DNA from: Sycobia sp. Sy_11
Taxonomy: Eukaryota > Arthropoda > Insecta > Hymenoptera > Epichrysomallidae
DNA: 64,000 bases
Assembly (NCBI GenBank): GCA_018907035.1
Contig: JACCIC010000015.1
Coordinates: 1,731,001 to 1,795,000 of the forward strand
Reading direction: 5' to 3'
Part shown: positions 13,493 through 25,790 of the stretch, in pieces
Layout of the letters: each line of letters opens with the position of its first letter
Position numbering within the stretch: the first letter of the stretch is position 1
Made by a program: the position numbers and the translations under genes
Notes under the pieces: generated by a model
Databases searched by the model: none
Told to the model about the DNA's origin: nothing
Seen by the model: only the letters and a program-made list of their open reading frames with translations

Positions 13493-16400
13493 CGTACCTC
13501 TGTACACAAAGTTCGGCCTATAACGTGAGTTCGCTCGCGTTGTGCAGTGCATCGACATTCCACCATTTTTATACATTCATTCAAATTATTTCATTTAATA
13601 ATTTAATTTCGCTCGAATCTTTCTTTTCTTGTCTTTGCTTTACACAATTTTTACAATAAAATATTTTATTTTAATATCTTGCTAGAACTATCCACGCGCA
13701 GCCGCTTGTCCGAGTTAATCGCCCATCAGATTTCCTTTGTGATTTCAAGCGCTCAGATCGTATAATTAAACTATTATGTTCGAATTTTAATAGCTGTGAC
13801 GCCGCTTGCAAACATCAACAGGCGGAGTAACATTAGTAGCATTTCCTTACATCTACTCCAGCTACGGCTATATCCAAAGAAACCTTTATATAACATATAT
13901 TATTTCCTTTTCAGAAAGACTAACGCTATATTAATTATTATTATATTATATTATTTCTTTTATTTAAATTCGACGGTTTGAATGGTACTATATGCTTAAC
14001 GAACTATTATCGTTCATTTTGTTTCGTGCTTTCCTTGTTTTTCTTTTTAAATATAAAGAGGCGCATAATAAAAACGTTTTGAAATGTTCGAAAATTAATA
14101 TAAAAATAATTCACAGAAGTATAATATTAAATCAAATACAGAAAGTAATTAAACAGATTATAAATAAAATTATATTATATAATAAAACTATATTATCAAT
14201 GACACCCTATTTTATAAGTTATTAGTCAAGTCTTTTTTGTATAATGTTACTCGGCGTAATACTATGTGCGTATTATAGAGGAATACACACGCTTATGAAA
14301 TTAGCAACGAAATAATATTACATCTATATAGATGAATTGACGACGAAGCCGTTAAATCTCATGTTATAATAAAACTAATCTTAAGACTAATAAATACTTC
14401 GCTAATATAAATTTCGCTTAATTATTAAAAATTATAAAATTATAAATATCAGCTTCAACCGTAACAAGTATGTATGAATAGTTTCTGATTTTTTATCATT
14501 TCGGCCGCACACCTTCCGATCTCGACGCCGATGCTACGAAGAATTTGGAGGCGGAAATATTGAATTTTCCCTTCAAATATTGCCTGCGCCGAAATACAGG
14601 TGTATGCATGGAAGTAAAATAAGCATGAGAATTTTTTCTGGTTTTAAAATAAAGCATTATGTTTATGTAATTTGGCATGTCTATGGAAGAAAGTTTGGAC
14701 GGATTCTGTCATAAATTGAAACGTGCTTGCATTCGTGGAGAATTGTAGCGTTTGACGAGTGTTCGTAGTATGTGCGTCAGCTGCAGTTCCGTTTCTTGTT
14801 AATTTTGATCTGCGTTTTATAGCCGTTTGTACAACATTGTAAAACATGCGCTTGAGTTGTAGATTGTCGTCTTTTAGGGAAAATCAGCGGAACAGATGCG
14901 TCACCAACCTTGTATACGCTTATAGTGTGAAAATTCAACGTGCGATATATTGTAAAAGGGCGACGAACGAGGTTATTTGGAAAGGACTCTTATTATAGTT
15001 CGACAGTTCTTCTATGGCCTCCGAAGAGTTCAGATCCCAAATATACACATAGCAAATACACGTCCATTAAACCTCTACCTTATTTACTCTGAGTTTATTC
15101 TTTTCTTATAACCAAAAATTAGTTTCTTCGTGTGAAAAATTTCGGAGCAACGTACCTTCAACGCGGTACAACAGGTATAGAACAAAAAATATACATTGAA
15201 ACTATTTTTTTGAAAATTGTTCAGGATTTCTGAAATAAATTCGAAAAACCACCATATCTACGGATTTGCTTTTAATGACGTCGCCACGAAAGTTCATTTC
15301 TCGACAAACTGTCGAGCGTGTTTTTCAAGTGTTCGTAAATCTATTGAATTTAAGCATAATTTCATAGCTGCATCATTTCAATGCAGAAAACGACGGATTA
15401 TTGCATAGTTCAACAAACAGAAAAACATCAGGTGGATGATTAAACGCATTAGAATCAATGCAAATCATTCGAGCGACTAACGTTAAAAATATCACTAATG
15501 ATATGACGAATTATAACGTGTATAAGGCTGTATTAAAGTTAGTATCAATATTCTGTATCATGAATGAAATTTTATACTAACCTTCTACTCGTCACAATTA
15601 AACAGTGTAGTGTAAATATCCGGAATTTCATCTTATATAATATAAGAAATGATGTGATATTTCAACCGTTATTCGCTCTGAAGATTTGCATTGATTCTAA
15701 TGTGTCTAATCCTCGGTCCAAGCTTTTTCTAATTTGTAAACTGTATTTAATAATTTATAAATATCGGTAATCATAATTTGTAATATCATGGCCAGTTACA
15801 CTTACGGAACACACTCGACCCCGTTTTTAACGCCTAAATTGCACTTTCATAGTGACATCATTAAAGGAAAATCAATAGAAAATCCATTCCAGCCATATTT
15901 CTTCAATTTATTGTACACCCTGACATACACCATAATGTTTATTAATTACCTTTATCTTATTTTAATAATATATTTATCCCTTTAAAATTACTTAATAAGA
16001 TATATGTAAATATACATCTAGATTATAATATATTGTTTTCACCGCTCCTTGTTACTTATGCATCTCTCAAATAAGGCCATTAAAGCTGTCTTGGAATATA
16101 TATATATAGATATATAGGTACAGCGAGATATACAGAGGATATACATAGGCGTCGCTCAATCGCCCCTGAAATTCACCGCTCGTCGATGCGCTTATGGATA
16201 TCGTGTCACACGAGCCGTGCGAGGCGCGCGGTCGCTGGCACTGCGCGAGGTCTATACTATATTTATTGTCTCCTTTCTTTCCTCTCTCGCTTTTCGCTTT
16301 CTCTCTCGCTCCCTTGGCCTTCTGCTACATGCATCAAAGGTCACGAGCTGCATGCAATGTATGCATATATATATATATTATACGTACAACGGGACTGCAG

Positions 16401-17424
16401 TGCGCCCGCGAGGAATCCGACGGACACAAGCGCGCACATCACGATGGATCGGATAAGTAGGCGGAAAAGTACTCGACTCCACGTAGCGTGTGTACATGCG
16501 CGCGCGTGTGCACGTGTGCGTTATGAGCCATGAATATAGGCAAAAGCCGAAACATCGCCTGGCGCAGTGCAACGTGAAACAATAATAGGCTTCGGACATT
16601 ACTCGAAGATTTGAGTATCCGCGATCTGTAAAATTGCAAGGTCTTAAACAAGGCCAGTGACAAATCGTTAATAACGAAAACAGCCTTATAAATTGTCAAA
16701 TTTTAGAGGGATTGCTAAATGGCGTCCTACAAAGAATTTTTTTTTTATTTAATAAAATCTTACAACAATTATAGATTGATGGAGTATAATATATAATGTG
16801 TCATACACTTTGAAATATCTTTATGGCTTATTTAGCAGATAATTTAAAAAGAAGAAAGAAAAGACCAAATTCCTTAACAAACGGTATATTTGCACAAGTG
16901 AGCGAATTTCGGGCCGAAGCTCTTATAGTGAAGGTCTGCGTATTAAAATCTATTTTTTTTAATATATATGAAACTTTTTATCAAATTCCATTTACATATA
17001 CCCTTATCCCGAAAGATTTGTTTTATTTATTCTTTTTATCAACTGTTTTACTTTACTTATTGCAAGTCACATATTGTTCTTCATTTATATTTACAATTAT
17101 ACAAGTCACACTTGTTTAGAAAGTATACATCGTAACTTCAAAATGAAAATGGATCCAATGGCGGGTGGGGGTGTAAACCAACACTAAGCCAATACGAATG
17201 TTAAAAAGGGTAGACCTTAGTTATCAAACATGAGTTAGAGATTATATTAATATACATTTTTATTATATCTATTTTTGGGATAAATGGGATAAAGCTCACA
17301 AAAATTCTTTTCGAAAAAAAAGAAAAGGCTTTTCGAAGATAACAGGCCATAGTTGTTGCTGTTCTCTATTTCTTTATAGAGTCAAATCTGTGAAAAATTG
17401 TTTAGAAAAAAATGCTTTAACCCC

Positions 17425-17426
<2 letters not shown>

Positions 17427-17489
<63 letters not shown>
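17427..17489. repeat. (AT)n microsatellite
   Basis: About 31 uninterrupted AT units, one of the longest in the window. Confidence 0.97.
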
Positions 17490-17494
<5 letters not shown>

Positions 17495-19016
17495 TGAATG
17501 TACTCCATGATTATTAAGTACGTCGGAGGTACGAATGGTAATGTCGCGCTGAGCTAAGGGTGGGTGAGAAAAATAGGTAACAAAAAATTGCTAAGCTTCA
17601 ATAAAATATACATTGATTATGAAACAATATTGCATAGTATGTCCACATGTAAGAAATTACGTATTGGATCTTGGGAAAGAGGTTAGATCAGTTCAATGTT
17701 TGTTAGCTATATGTAACTGTATCAGGCTTTATCAATAGCAATGAAAATAAATAATACCATTCGGCATGAAATATTACATAGAAAATAAAGGAAATATAGA
17801 CTCCTACTGAAATGGGAAAACCTCAAGATATCAATTTATTTTCTCTTAGATTTAATACATGTATATTTACTGCACTTGGAATTGAATGGTTAACCTGTAC
17901 TGTAAATCTCGCAAATCTGTCACCCATATTATGCCCATATTTGCTATTTTTTCCTTGTGAAACTGGTCAGTTTTAAATTATTTAACATTATTTTGTAACA
18001 ATTTACGGTCGAATATTACTAAATTGGTAAAATAATTATGAAATATTGAAATCGATGATCAAAATTTAATAATAAATTTACATCTGTTTTACGCGCAATG
18101 GTATGTTTTAATATATTCATAAAAAAGGCCGGATTATTATATCTCAACAAAATATTAATTATTTGAAATACACGTGCTCTCAGATCCTACCAGCTGGTAA
18201 ACCATATTACATAACACTTCGTATCTTGACGCTTGAGCTCTAAATCGTAAGTAGGCGCTGCTATCACCAAAGAAGCGGCAGCACATTTATTACTTTGAAA
18301 TTATTATAGCTATGCTACAAATACAGCTTTTTACATGCAATATACGTCCTAAACTAGTGTTTTATTTTTTTTTCCCAACACAGGGGAATTTACTTTTTAA
18401 ATATCACTCATATATATAAAGTATTGTAATTAAAATTTTGTATAGTCACTGAAAAATAATTAGAAAATTAATAAGGCAGATTATTGAATGGGTAGGACTT
18501 ATTTATAATATTATAAATTTTTCTTTATAAATTAGAATCACAAGTCTTGCGGCGTTTTAATTATTATAGCACGCATCATTATTACTCATTCAATCGTAAA
18601 GTTGACAAAAATTTGCAAGGTGTATTGAAATGTATTGCAAAATTCTCCAGAAATACCTAATGCTACACCATCAGTAAAGTGACCAGTTTTTGTTGGATGC
18701 AATATAAAATACTAAAAATAAATTAAATAATATAATAAAAAAATACACTAAAACAAAATAAACATTTTATTATAGATTGATAAATAAATGCGTATTTGCA
18801 TCAAATTTATTATATAAAAAATATAATATTATTACTACACAATATTACTAAGCATTCGTTTGATTAATAATTTTGTTTCACTGTATTTCACTTTGTTTTC
18901 AATATTATTAGCTTTCAATTTTTATACTCGAAAAGACTGGGAATTGGCGTCTGAACTAATCTAGTTTCGACGGAAGCACGGATTATTGTACATTCGGAAG
19001 TTTTTTTGATGAATTT

Positions 19017-19080
19017 GGAGAATTCGTCCCGAATTTCGGAAATTCGTCCCCAAGTTCGACGGTTCGTTCCTAACTTCTAT
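19017..19080 (+). repeat. degenerate 20-bp tandem repeat
   Basis: Three consecutive diverged copies of an ATTCGTCCC(C/G)AA(G/T)TTCG-like unit: AATTCGTCCCGAATTTCG, then AATTCGTCCCCAAGTTCG, then GTTCGTTCCTAACTTC. Confidence 0.7.
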
Positions 19081-19844
19081 GGATTTGGAACGCTATTGTA
19101 CACAAGTATGGCGACCTTTTCCCTAACTTATCGGGTTTCCTTAAATTGTATTACGCAATTAAAACACTAGGTTAGGACTTTTTAGCTGTACAGGCCTGTG
19201 TAATAATGGAAGACGGTTTTAGAAAATTACACTTTATTTGCATAAACACGAACGCGTACTTGTCCGAACGTTCGAAGCCGAACACGATGCGAATGTAATT
19301 TGATGAATTTCCATTAGTCTCATCAAAACTGTGAAATAAATTCAATATTTATAATAGTAGTAGTTAATTTAATATGATCATCGTTCAATTTTTATCTTAC
19401 CGTATAATAAATTATTATTATTAAGTACTTTAATGGATTTTTGTTAATCTTATAAGTTGGTGTATGGAATAAACGTACAACTTTAAAAGATATCATGCTA
19501 TTAAATTGTTTTACCCATTATTAGTATTTCATTATATTTAATTATATATTTAATTATACTAAAAATATTTTATTGTCTTATAATTATTGTGTATTCTTTT
19601 GACGATAAAAAATATTTGTTTTTTGTTATTATTACATAGCATGCGCGCGTGCACACCTTCAATAAATGATTACCAAAATTGTTTGTTTCGTATATATGTT
19701 ATGATGAAAGTATGATGCCCATATATTCTTCAGTTATAGTTAAATATCCATATGGGCACGAAATACACATTATACCATATATAGTCAGTTACTAATTCTA
19801 CTAAACTAAGCTAGTACCTCAATATATTATTTAATAAATAAATA

Positions 19845-19848
<4 letters not shown>

Positions 19849-19888
<40 letters not shown>
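19849..19888. repeat. (AT)n microsatellite
   Basis: About 20 AT units directly after an AATA-repeat tract. Confidence 0.96.
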
Positions 19889-19892
<4 letters not shown>

Positions 19893-20350
19893 TGAAATGT
19901 AGTCTACACTATATTCTAATAAAGCTAAGTTACTTATATTTAGCTGCAGCTACAATAATTAGTTTTTTCATCAATACTATAGAAAGTAGAACACTTATGT
20001 ACAGCTTATTATAGAATTTCAAAATATTTTTGTTTAAAGTATCATAAATTTTATATATTTTGAAAAAACAATATTATATAGTATTATTTGACTAGAATAG
20101 TTTGATATCAATCGTTGATTAATTGATTCTTAAAATTTTAAATATTTTAATATAGTTAATATATTTTCATTATTAAACAACCAACATTTACATATAAATT
20201 TAGAAATAAAAGTTCAATTTGTCACGTGTCCCAAAAAAATACTTATGGAGATTATTGAACTTAATTAGTTTGTCATAATAATGAATATATTATTTGAATA
20301 GCAAAATAATAAAGGGTTATGTCACTATGAAATTGTCAAATCATTGATTT

Positions 20351-20402
20351 TTATTATTGGCTTAAAATATATTTACAATCATATAAATATGTTTTAAGCC
20401 AA

Positions 20403-20408
<6 letters not shown>
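20351..20408. repeat. compact inverted repeat / hairpin
   Basis: The 5' arm TTGGCTTAAAATATATTTA and the 3' arm TAAATATGTTTTAAGCCAA are almost perfectly complementary, and pairing extends into TTATTA/TAATAA. The loop is only about 8 nt. It is followed directly by an (AT)n tract. It could be a solo MITE hairpin or a small-RNA precursor; nothing in the sequence decides between these. Confidence 0.7.

Positions 20409-20436
<28 letters not shown>
20407..20436. repeat. (AT)n microsatellite
   Basis: About 15 AT units abutting the hairpin at 20351. Confidence 0.95.
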
Positions 20437-20438
<2 letters not shown>

Positions 20439-20833
20439 GATAAAAAGATATTCTTTCCAAGAAAATTGAATTGGATTGTTACCGACCGCGATCAGCCGCC
20501 CTGAGACGTACCTGCAAATGATAATATCGTATTGTTAGCAAGTCGCGATTTTTGTATAATTTTTTCTAGGTATACAACAGCTGGTCGCTCAGTTCGCATG
20601 CACGGATATATCATTTAAATTCATCTGAGTTTATCAATTTTTATATCATGAGCCAAATATCTTAATAAGTATATATTTAATTTAATTTCCTGCTGTAAGA
20701 GTAAAATTAACATTTTCGAATGCGTTAAGTTCATTAAGTTATTAATTATTAATTATTTAATTATTTAATTATTAATTAAATAATTATTAATTATTAATTC
20801 AATTAAGTTATATTAATGAAATTTATTATCTAT

Positions 20834-20878
20834 GTTTCGCCCTCAGTCATCTGCTGGGCTCATCAGTAAGACTTATAC
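20834..20878 (-). ncRNA. hammerhead-ribozyme-like motif, second family
   Basis: On the minus strand the core CTGATGA (20866-20860) is followed by a 21-nt segment whose ends GCCC and GGGC pair as helix II (20859-20839), and then directly by GAAAC (20838-20834). A GTA triplet at 20878-20876 lies just before TAAG, which is complementary to the CTTA immediately before CTGATGA. Helices I and III are therefore weakly definable but imperfect. The conserved core and helix II are canonical; cleavage ability is uncertain. The 5S rRNA gene begins about 110 bp downstream on the opposite strand. Confidence 0.5.
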
Positions 20879-20986
20879 AAATATAAATTTTCAAAATTTA
20901 TAAAAATATAAGATATATATACGTATATTAGATATGACAAATTCTTTATTTATTCTTTATATATATGAATTGAATTTATATACATC

Positions 20987-21104
20987 GTTAACGGCCATAC
21001 CACGATGAAAAAACTGGTTCTCGTCCGATCACCAAAGTTAAGCATCATTGGGCGCGGTTAGTACTTGGATGGGTGACCGCTTGGGAACCCCGCGTGCTGT
21101 TAAC
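20987..21104 (+). rRNA. 5S ribosomal RNA gene
   Basis: This 118-nt stretch matches the animal 5S rRNA pattern throughout: CGGCCATACCA near the 5' end, GGTTCTCGTCCGATCACC, then AAGTTAAGCA (box A), GGGCGCGGTTAGTACTTGG and ATGGGTGACCGCTTGGGAA (intermediate element and box C). The termini GTTAACGGC and GCTGTTAAC are perfect complements, forming helix I. A run of six T follows at once, as expected for RNA polymerase III termination. One C-to-T change (CATCATTGGG where many animals have a G/C pair) weakens helix II slightly. It is a single dispersed copy, not a tandem cluster, so it may be functional or a recent dispersed copy. Confidence 0.93.
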
Positions 21105-21110
21105 TTTTTT
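21105..21110 (+). terminator. RNA polymerase III terminator (T6)
   Basis: Six T residues start directly after the closing 3' strand of 5S helix I. Confidence 0.85.
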
Positions 21111-21587
21111 GATTTCTTTTTTAAATTTTTTTGTGATTTTCATTCATTTTTTTATTTAATATTTTTAGAACATTTCCAGAGCTCCTTTCGGAGTTCAATC
21201 CTATATTAAAACAACATTTTGACACACATGCCCATAAGCGTCGAGTAATGTTTTTTATTTGTTAAAAACAATTGTCGAAAAATTCATAAATTTAATGGAT
21301 AAAAAATTTTTTGAACATTTAAAATTCCAATAAAGCAAGCAAATAATACTGAGGTCTAATTTTTGTAGACATTTAGCTGTATTTTTCTGCAATTCGATTC
21401 ATAGATTTTTTTTTGTATAAATATATAATTCTAAAGTAGTAGATTTAATAGATAGTATTATAAAGCCATTAAATGAAGACATATATGATAAGGTTAAAGA
21501 TATACCCGAGCGGCCAAAGGGACGCAAGAATTATATTGATCAACTTTAAAAAATTCTCTTTTGATCTATGAGCTAAAAGCTATTACA

Positions 21588-21752
21588 AAGATCGAGTTTC
21601 AAAAGTGTTTCGAGGATTGAAAAAAGCGTTGGCACAAGTGCATTATATCCGAGGTGGGTTACTTCGAAGGGGACAAAATAGACATTTATGAATAAATAAA
21701 TATTTTTTTCAGAAAACGAAAATTTTCGTTATTTTTTGAACACACCTCGTAT
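21588..21752 (+). mobile_element. mariner transposase 3' end plus terminal repeat, 5'-truncated
   Basis: Starting in the ATCGAGTTTCAAAAG stretch, one frame reads EFQKCFED, a stop where mariners have Trp, then KKRWHKCIISE, then GYFEGDKIDIYE and a stop. This is the characteristic C-terminus of mariner-family transposases. It is followed by a 3' untranslated part ending in TTTTTTGAACACACCTCGTA (to about 21751), which looks like a mariner inverted terminal repeat. No left end or upstream transposase sequence is recognisable. The copy is dead (TGG to TGA, 5' truncation). Confidence 0.85.
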
Positions 21753-22474
21753 ACTGATAATTTATATTATAATCTCAATGTAAATATATATTACTTTTTT
21801 TTTTAATAAAATCGTCGTTCGGAAAACAATGTACGAGTATAAATATCAGCAGTGTTTTTTTTTTAAATTCTGTATTTAAACTTTTACTTTCTATAGATTT
21901 ATATATATATATGTAAAACGTACCAAAAGTGGAATGATGAATGTAATTGTTTAATGGAAGAAGGAAAGTCCATCAAAATACATCGAATGCACGTGCATTA
22001 TATTAACGTCTATATTGCATAAAAATTTCGAATTATTCCTCTTGCATATATTCAAGAATAAGCCGAAGATTTTTGTTAGTTCGTCAAGCAACTTTCGCTT
22101 ATGTATTGCCGGCAAGAATTCGATTCTGTTGCCTTGCAATGCGCTTGCGCTAATTTGACATAACTAGACGACAAGCGTACGCTTGGCACGCGCTGTTATC
22201 TGGGTACAATATTCCTATTCGGATGGACATACATAAGTGGAAAAATTATGATTCATTACTTATTAATTAATGACTACTATTTTTCTTATGAGGAATAATA
22301 AGAATTCAATTAACCTATTTATAAATGTTTCATTTTATATACATGTATACATGTAATATTCATTTTTCTAAATAGTTCATTTACTCACAATGAAAATAGC
22401 AGTCTTGCATTTATAAGTAATAGAAGAATAATTTTTCCACTTATATATCTAAGAATAGGTCACCTGCCACCTGC

Positions 22475-22500
22475 CATCTTAAAGATGAGCCCAGCAGGTG
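22475..22500 (+). other. degenerate relative of the 20.8-kb hammerhead motif
   Basis: ATCTTAAAGATGAGCCCAGC plus AGGTGC matches the minus-strand sequence at 20870-20846 (GTCTTACTGATGAGCCCAGC plus AGATGA) at about 20 of 25 positions. The CTGATGA core has decayed to AAGATGA and no GAAAC follows. It is in the opposite orientation to the 20.8-kb copy. Confidence 0.5.
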
Positions 22501-22668
22501 CACTTAGCATACCTAGTGCGTAGGCTAAATTTCATGAACTTAGTTTCAATTCCAAATCAATTACAAAATAATTTGTGGATATATTTACTTTAATTTTACT
22601 CTTAAAACATCGAATTGAAATTATTATAAATTAATTATATATTTTACTTATATCGACTGTGGAGCACT

Positions 22669-22875
22669 TAATTAAAATAAATATTTTTATCGGTCTTACA
22701 GCCTTTATACAATAATCCACTATCTCATATAATGACAGTCGGACTTTTCTGGTTTATAATCACTCCTGTAGAATCTGAAAAAAAAAATTGAATTAAATTA
22801 ACAATAAAAATAAAATAATCTATTTACTGTTAGTAAAGGACCTGACTGCCATCACCTCTGTCGTGCGTCATGAAA
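22669..22875 (+). mobile_element. long-inverted-repeat element family, copy 2 (one arm)
   Basis: Starts TTAATTAAAATAAATATTTT and continues TTATCGGTCTTACAGCCTTT. The shared blocks follow in the same order as in the other copies: ATGACAGTCGGACT, ATCACTCCTGTAGAATCTG, then GGACCTGACTGCCATCACC. It ends before the region that carries the hammerhead-like motif in copies 1 and 3. The right end is approximate. Confidence 0.7.
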
Positions 22876-24287
22876 AGAAATGAAGAATTATTGAAAGTTC
22901 TAATGGAAACTATTGAATGCTGAAAATGGGGTAAGACATGATTATGAATATCGTAATCATTTTTGGAAGCAAATAGAATTCCATAACAAAATTAATGAAA
23001 ATAACGGTTTTTTAAAATTACCTCAGATAATACGAAAAATTTGATTAAATATTAAAAACCAAAGTAGCAGATTTCGTCAAAATGTATCTTTTTTGTTTTA
23101 CACAATTTTTTTGCTGTCTAAACAATCTTTCTGTGGAGAAAACGTTCAAATACCCACCTCAGTATTGTGCGAAGCATCGGCGGCGTGTGGTCGAATTGTC
23201 ACGAATCCAGAAAAAAACTCTTTATATTGGGATTAACGGGTTATAAAACAGTTTCATAAAAAAAGGATAGAAAATTGCCGCTCTATTGGTTATTGAGAAA
23301 AGACGATGACAAGCCAATTTTCGTGGTAGTTAGTTTGCACCCTCTTAAATTATTATATAAAATATGATTATATAAAAAACTGGGTGTAATTTGTCATTCG
23401 TAATACACGACAAGATGCATTTTTCAAAATTAAATAAAAAATTTATAAATTTTTAGAGGTTAAAAAATGGTAAAACTTAAAAACAAACTGTATTTATCGT
23501 ACCGCAAAGGCGTACGCTTCGAGTATATGTTACTTTTTTTTTAATACTGATTGAGCGAGACCATTATCGCTGTAGTTAAAGTTATAATATGTAAGTAAAC
23601 TTCAAAATTAATGCGTATTTGAGGCTTCAAACAAAATAAAAAAGATTATAAATGTAGATTGGAGTAGAAATATTATGTGTTTATTAATTGATTTTTTATG
23701 TTTGTTTTAAATATACATTGATTTGATTCTTTCTCAAAAAATTACAGCAATATATATATAAATATAAAATAGTACAGTTGTGAATACTGACGAGTACAAT
23801 GTGCAGTCAACTGCGTATGAGCCACTTTCTATGGATTTTGGAAGAACATACAGTTGTAACAAGAGTTTGCTAATACTTTGATGACATTATTTTTAGGTGT
23901 TGCGTAATGTAATAATTTGAAAACTATTCCCTGTAAGCAGGAAGATTAGATGCTGCGAATAATAAAGATTTACTCGTTAACATTTTATTCTTGCTGAACA
24001 AAAGTTAGTTTTCACCTGCTTTTTGTTTGGTCTTTTATACGAGCTTATGTACGAGTCATGCAAAAATCACACTTTCCAAATCGATTTTTGTAAGCATTTT
24101 CAAGTAAAGTAAATAAAATAACTATACCATATGATTCAGCATATCGTAATCAACAGAAATAGCTATTAAATCTGTTTAACAATTGTGAAAGGAATATCGT
24201 TTAAGATAAGATTCGCGTATATTTGTAAACCTAGATTATTTACAAGTATGAAAGTGTGAATTTGATCAATTAATGAAATTAAAATCC

Positions 24288-24334
<47 letters not shown>

Positions 24335-24879
24335 GTAAATATCATAATTATAGTGGAGCTGCATCAGTATGCGAGGAAACGATGGGCCAATTCTTATCGT
24401 CATATTTTTTGCGGAAATAGATGAAAAAGATTAAATAACCTTATAATAAAGAGACAATTCAGATTGAAAGAGTTTAGTTAATACTATAAATTTATATAAA
24501 ACTTGATACAGACTTTATCAATTTGATTTACACAAATTCATAAAGTCAGTTCTTTCGAATTGCTTCTTAAGTTTGGTAGTCTTCGAATGATTATTTTCTT
24601 TGTTTTACAAATGGAAAACTAGTCGAAAATCTCTCAGGTTTGGCTTTTAAAACCAATTTAATGAATTGTGATCCCTTTGGACTATTAGTTTTCAGACGAA
24701 AGGAAACTCTTATAAACTATTTCGAATTACTATCAATTTAATTAACGTTAAATAGACTAGCTTCAAACATGATCAATTTTTAAATTTTTAATTAGAGTTG
24801 TCAATACTCACTACTTTATCTTATATAAATAAAATGAGAATTTGGATATGACAAATTTAATAAATTAGTTAGGGAAATA
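22876..24879. other. gene-free AT-rich spacer
   Basis: No supported gene. Contains the (AT)n at 24290 and scattered A/T runs only. Confidence 0.5.
24290..24333. repeat. (AT)n microsatellite
   Basis: About 21 uninterrupted AT units. Confidence 0.97.
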
Positions 24880-25790
24880 TAATAATGGGCTGAAAACAGA
24901 AGGAACATATTAGCTTGATATTATATTGCTTCAGACGAAAATTTATTTGCTGATGGATTATCAAGAATAAATTCAGGCATTAAATAGCAATGGACCGTTA
25001 TATATTTTAACCCTAACAATGAGAGTGCAACTTCAAGCCTTCCTACATACACAATTCCTCAAGATTGCGCTACCAAAGAGTTTAGCGTTTTTTACGAAAT
25101 GCTTTAACGAAGGTACTTTTAATTCGCGTAGGTGCTCTATCCATTATGTTGTCAGAAATAAAAGAAAAAGTTGGAAGTCATATTTCAAGATTAATAAGCC
25201 CATGAAAAAAGTTTTCAGACTAAGACCTTTGAAATCCATATAAGCATTATTCCAGGATTTATCTATTGTTCTAGAGAAACTATAGTTGATACAATGAATT
25301 TAAGAAATTGAATTTTTAAAACTGTGTTTCTGTTCTCATTAATTACTGCGCCTATAAACTTTCAGAAGGATATAAATAAACAACATCAAAAGTACAATAA
25401 ATAGATTAGAAATAACAATCGTATATTTAATAAAAACATTGAGTTAGAATCTTATTCAACCAATATTGAAATGATTGCTTTTTCCAAACTTATGCGTAGC
25501 ATTCGTGGTATTTATGTATATAGGCAAACTATAAGTTATTAAGGAGTGAGCGTGATTAATTGTTTGTAACAATAAGAAAATTCAAGCCCAATTGTTCAAG
25601 CGATAAGTAAATGTGGTATGAACATATCAACATTCTCTGAGTACACAAAAAGGAATGCCGCTATATCAGGTGCTTGTAAAGAAGCAGTAGATTTGGATAC
25701 AATACGACGAAAAACAAGAAGGTCTCAAAGAAATGAAGTATTCACAACATTTTATCAGCTGATCAATGTTGATAATTATAATTTTGTACA
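24880..25790 (+). mobile_element. decayed DIRS-like retroelement (RNase H end and tyrosine recombinase)
   Basis: Two collinear protein traces are visible. Near 24935-24985 one frame reads ASDENLFADGLSRINS, like the RNase H end (ADxLSR) of DIRS-type retroelements. At 25618-25770 a frame reads NISTFSEYTKRNAAISGACK, then EAVDLDTIRRKTRRSQRNE, then VFTTFYQL, which matches the C-terminal tyrosine-recombinase pattern of DIRS elements (S-RxAA-S-A---G---D-IR--AGW----TFA-FY). The frame between, around 25300-25615, reads weakly like the rest of the recombinase (INNIKS..., then ISKCGMNI). Frameshifts and stops show it is inactive. The recombinase active-site HxxR region reads EYTKR, so key residues are altered. 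Confidence 0.6.

Larger units (their letters stand above)
10741..20820. other. gene-free AT-rich spacer
   Basis: No supported coding exon. Besides the listed microsatellites there is a GC-richer patch at 13140-13250, a repeated CCGTCAC(A/G)GCACGGATC block at 13325 and 13472, a GC-richer patch at 16140-16600, a degenerate 20-bp tandem repeat at 19017-19080 and a hairpin at 20351-20408. Confidence 0.5.
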
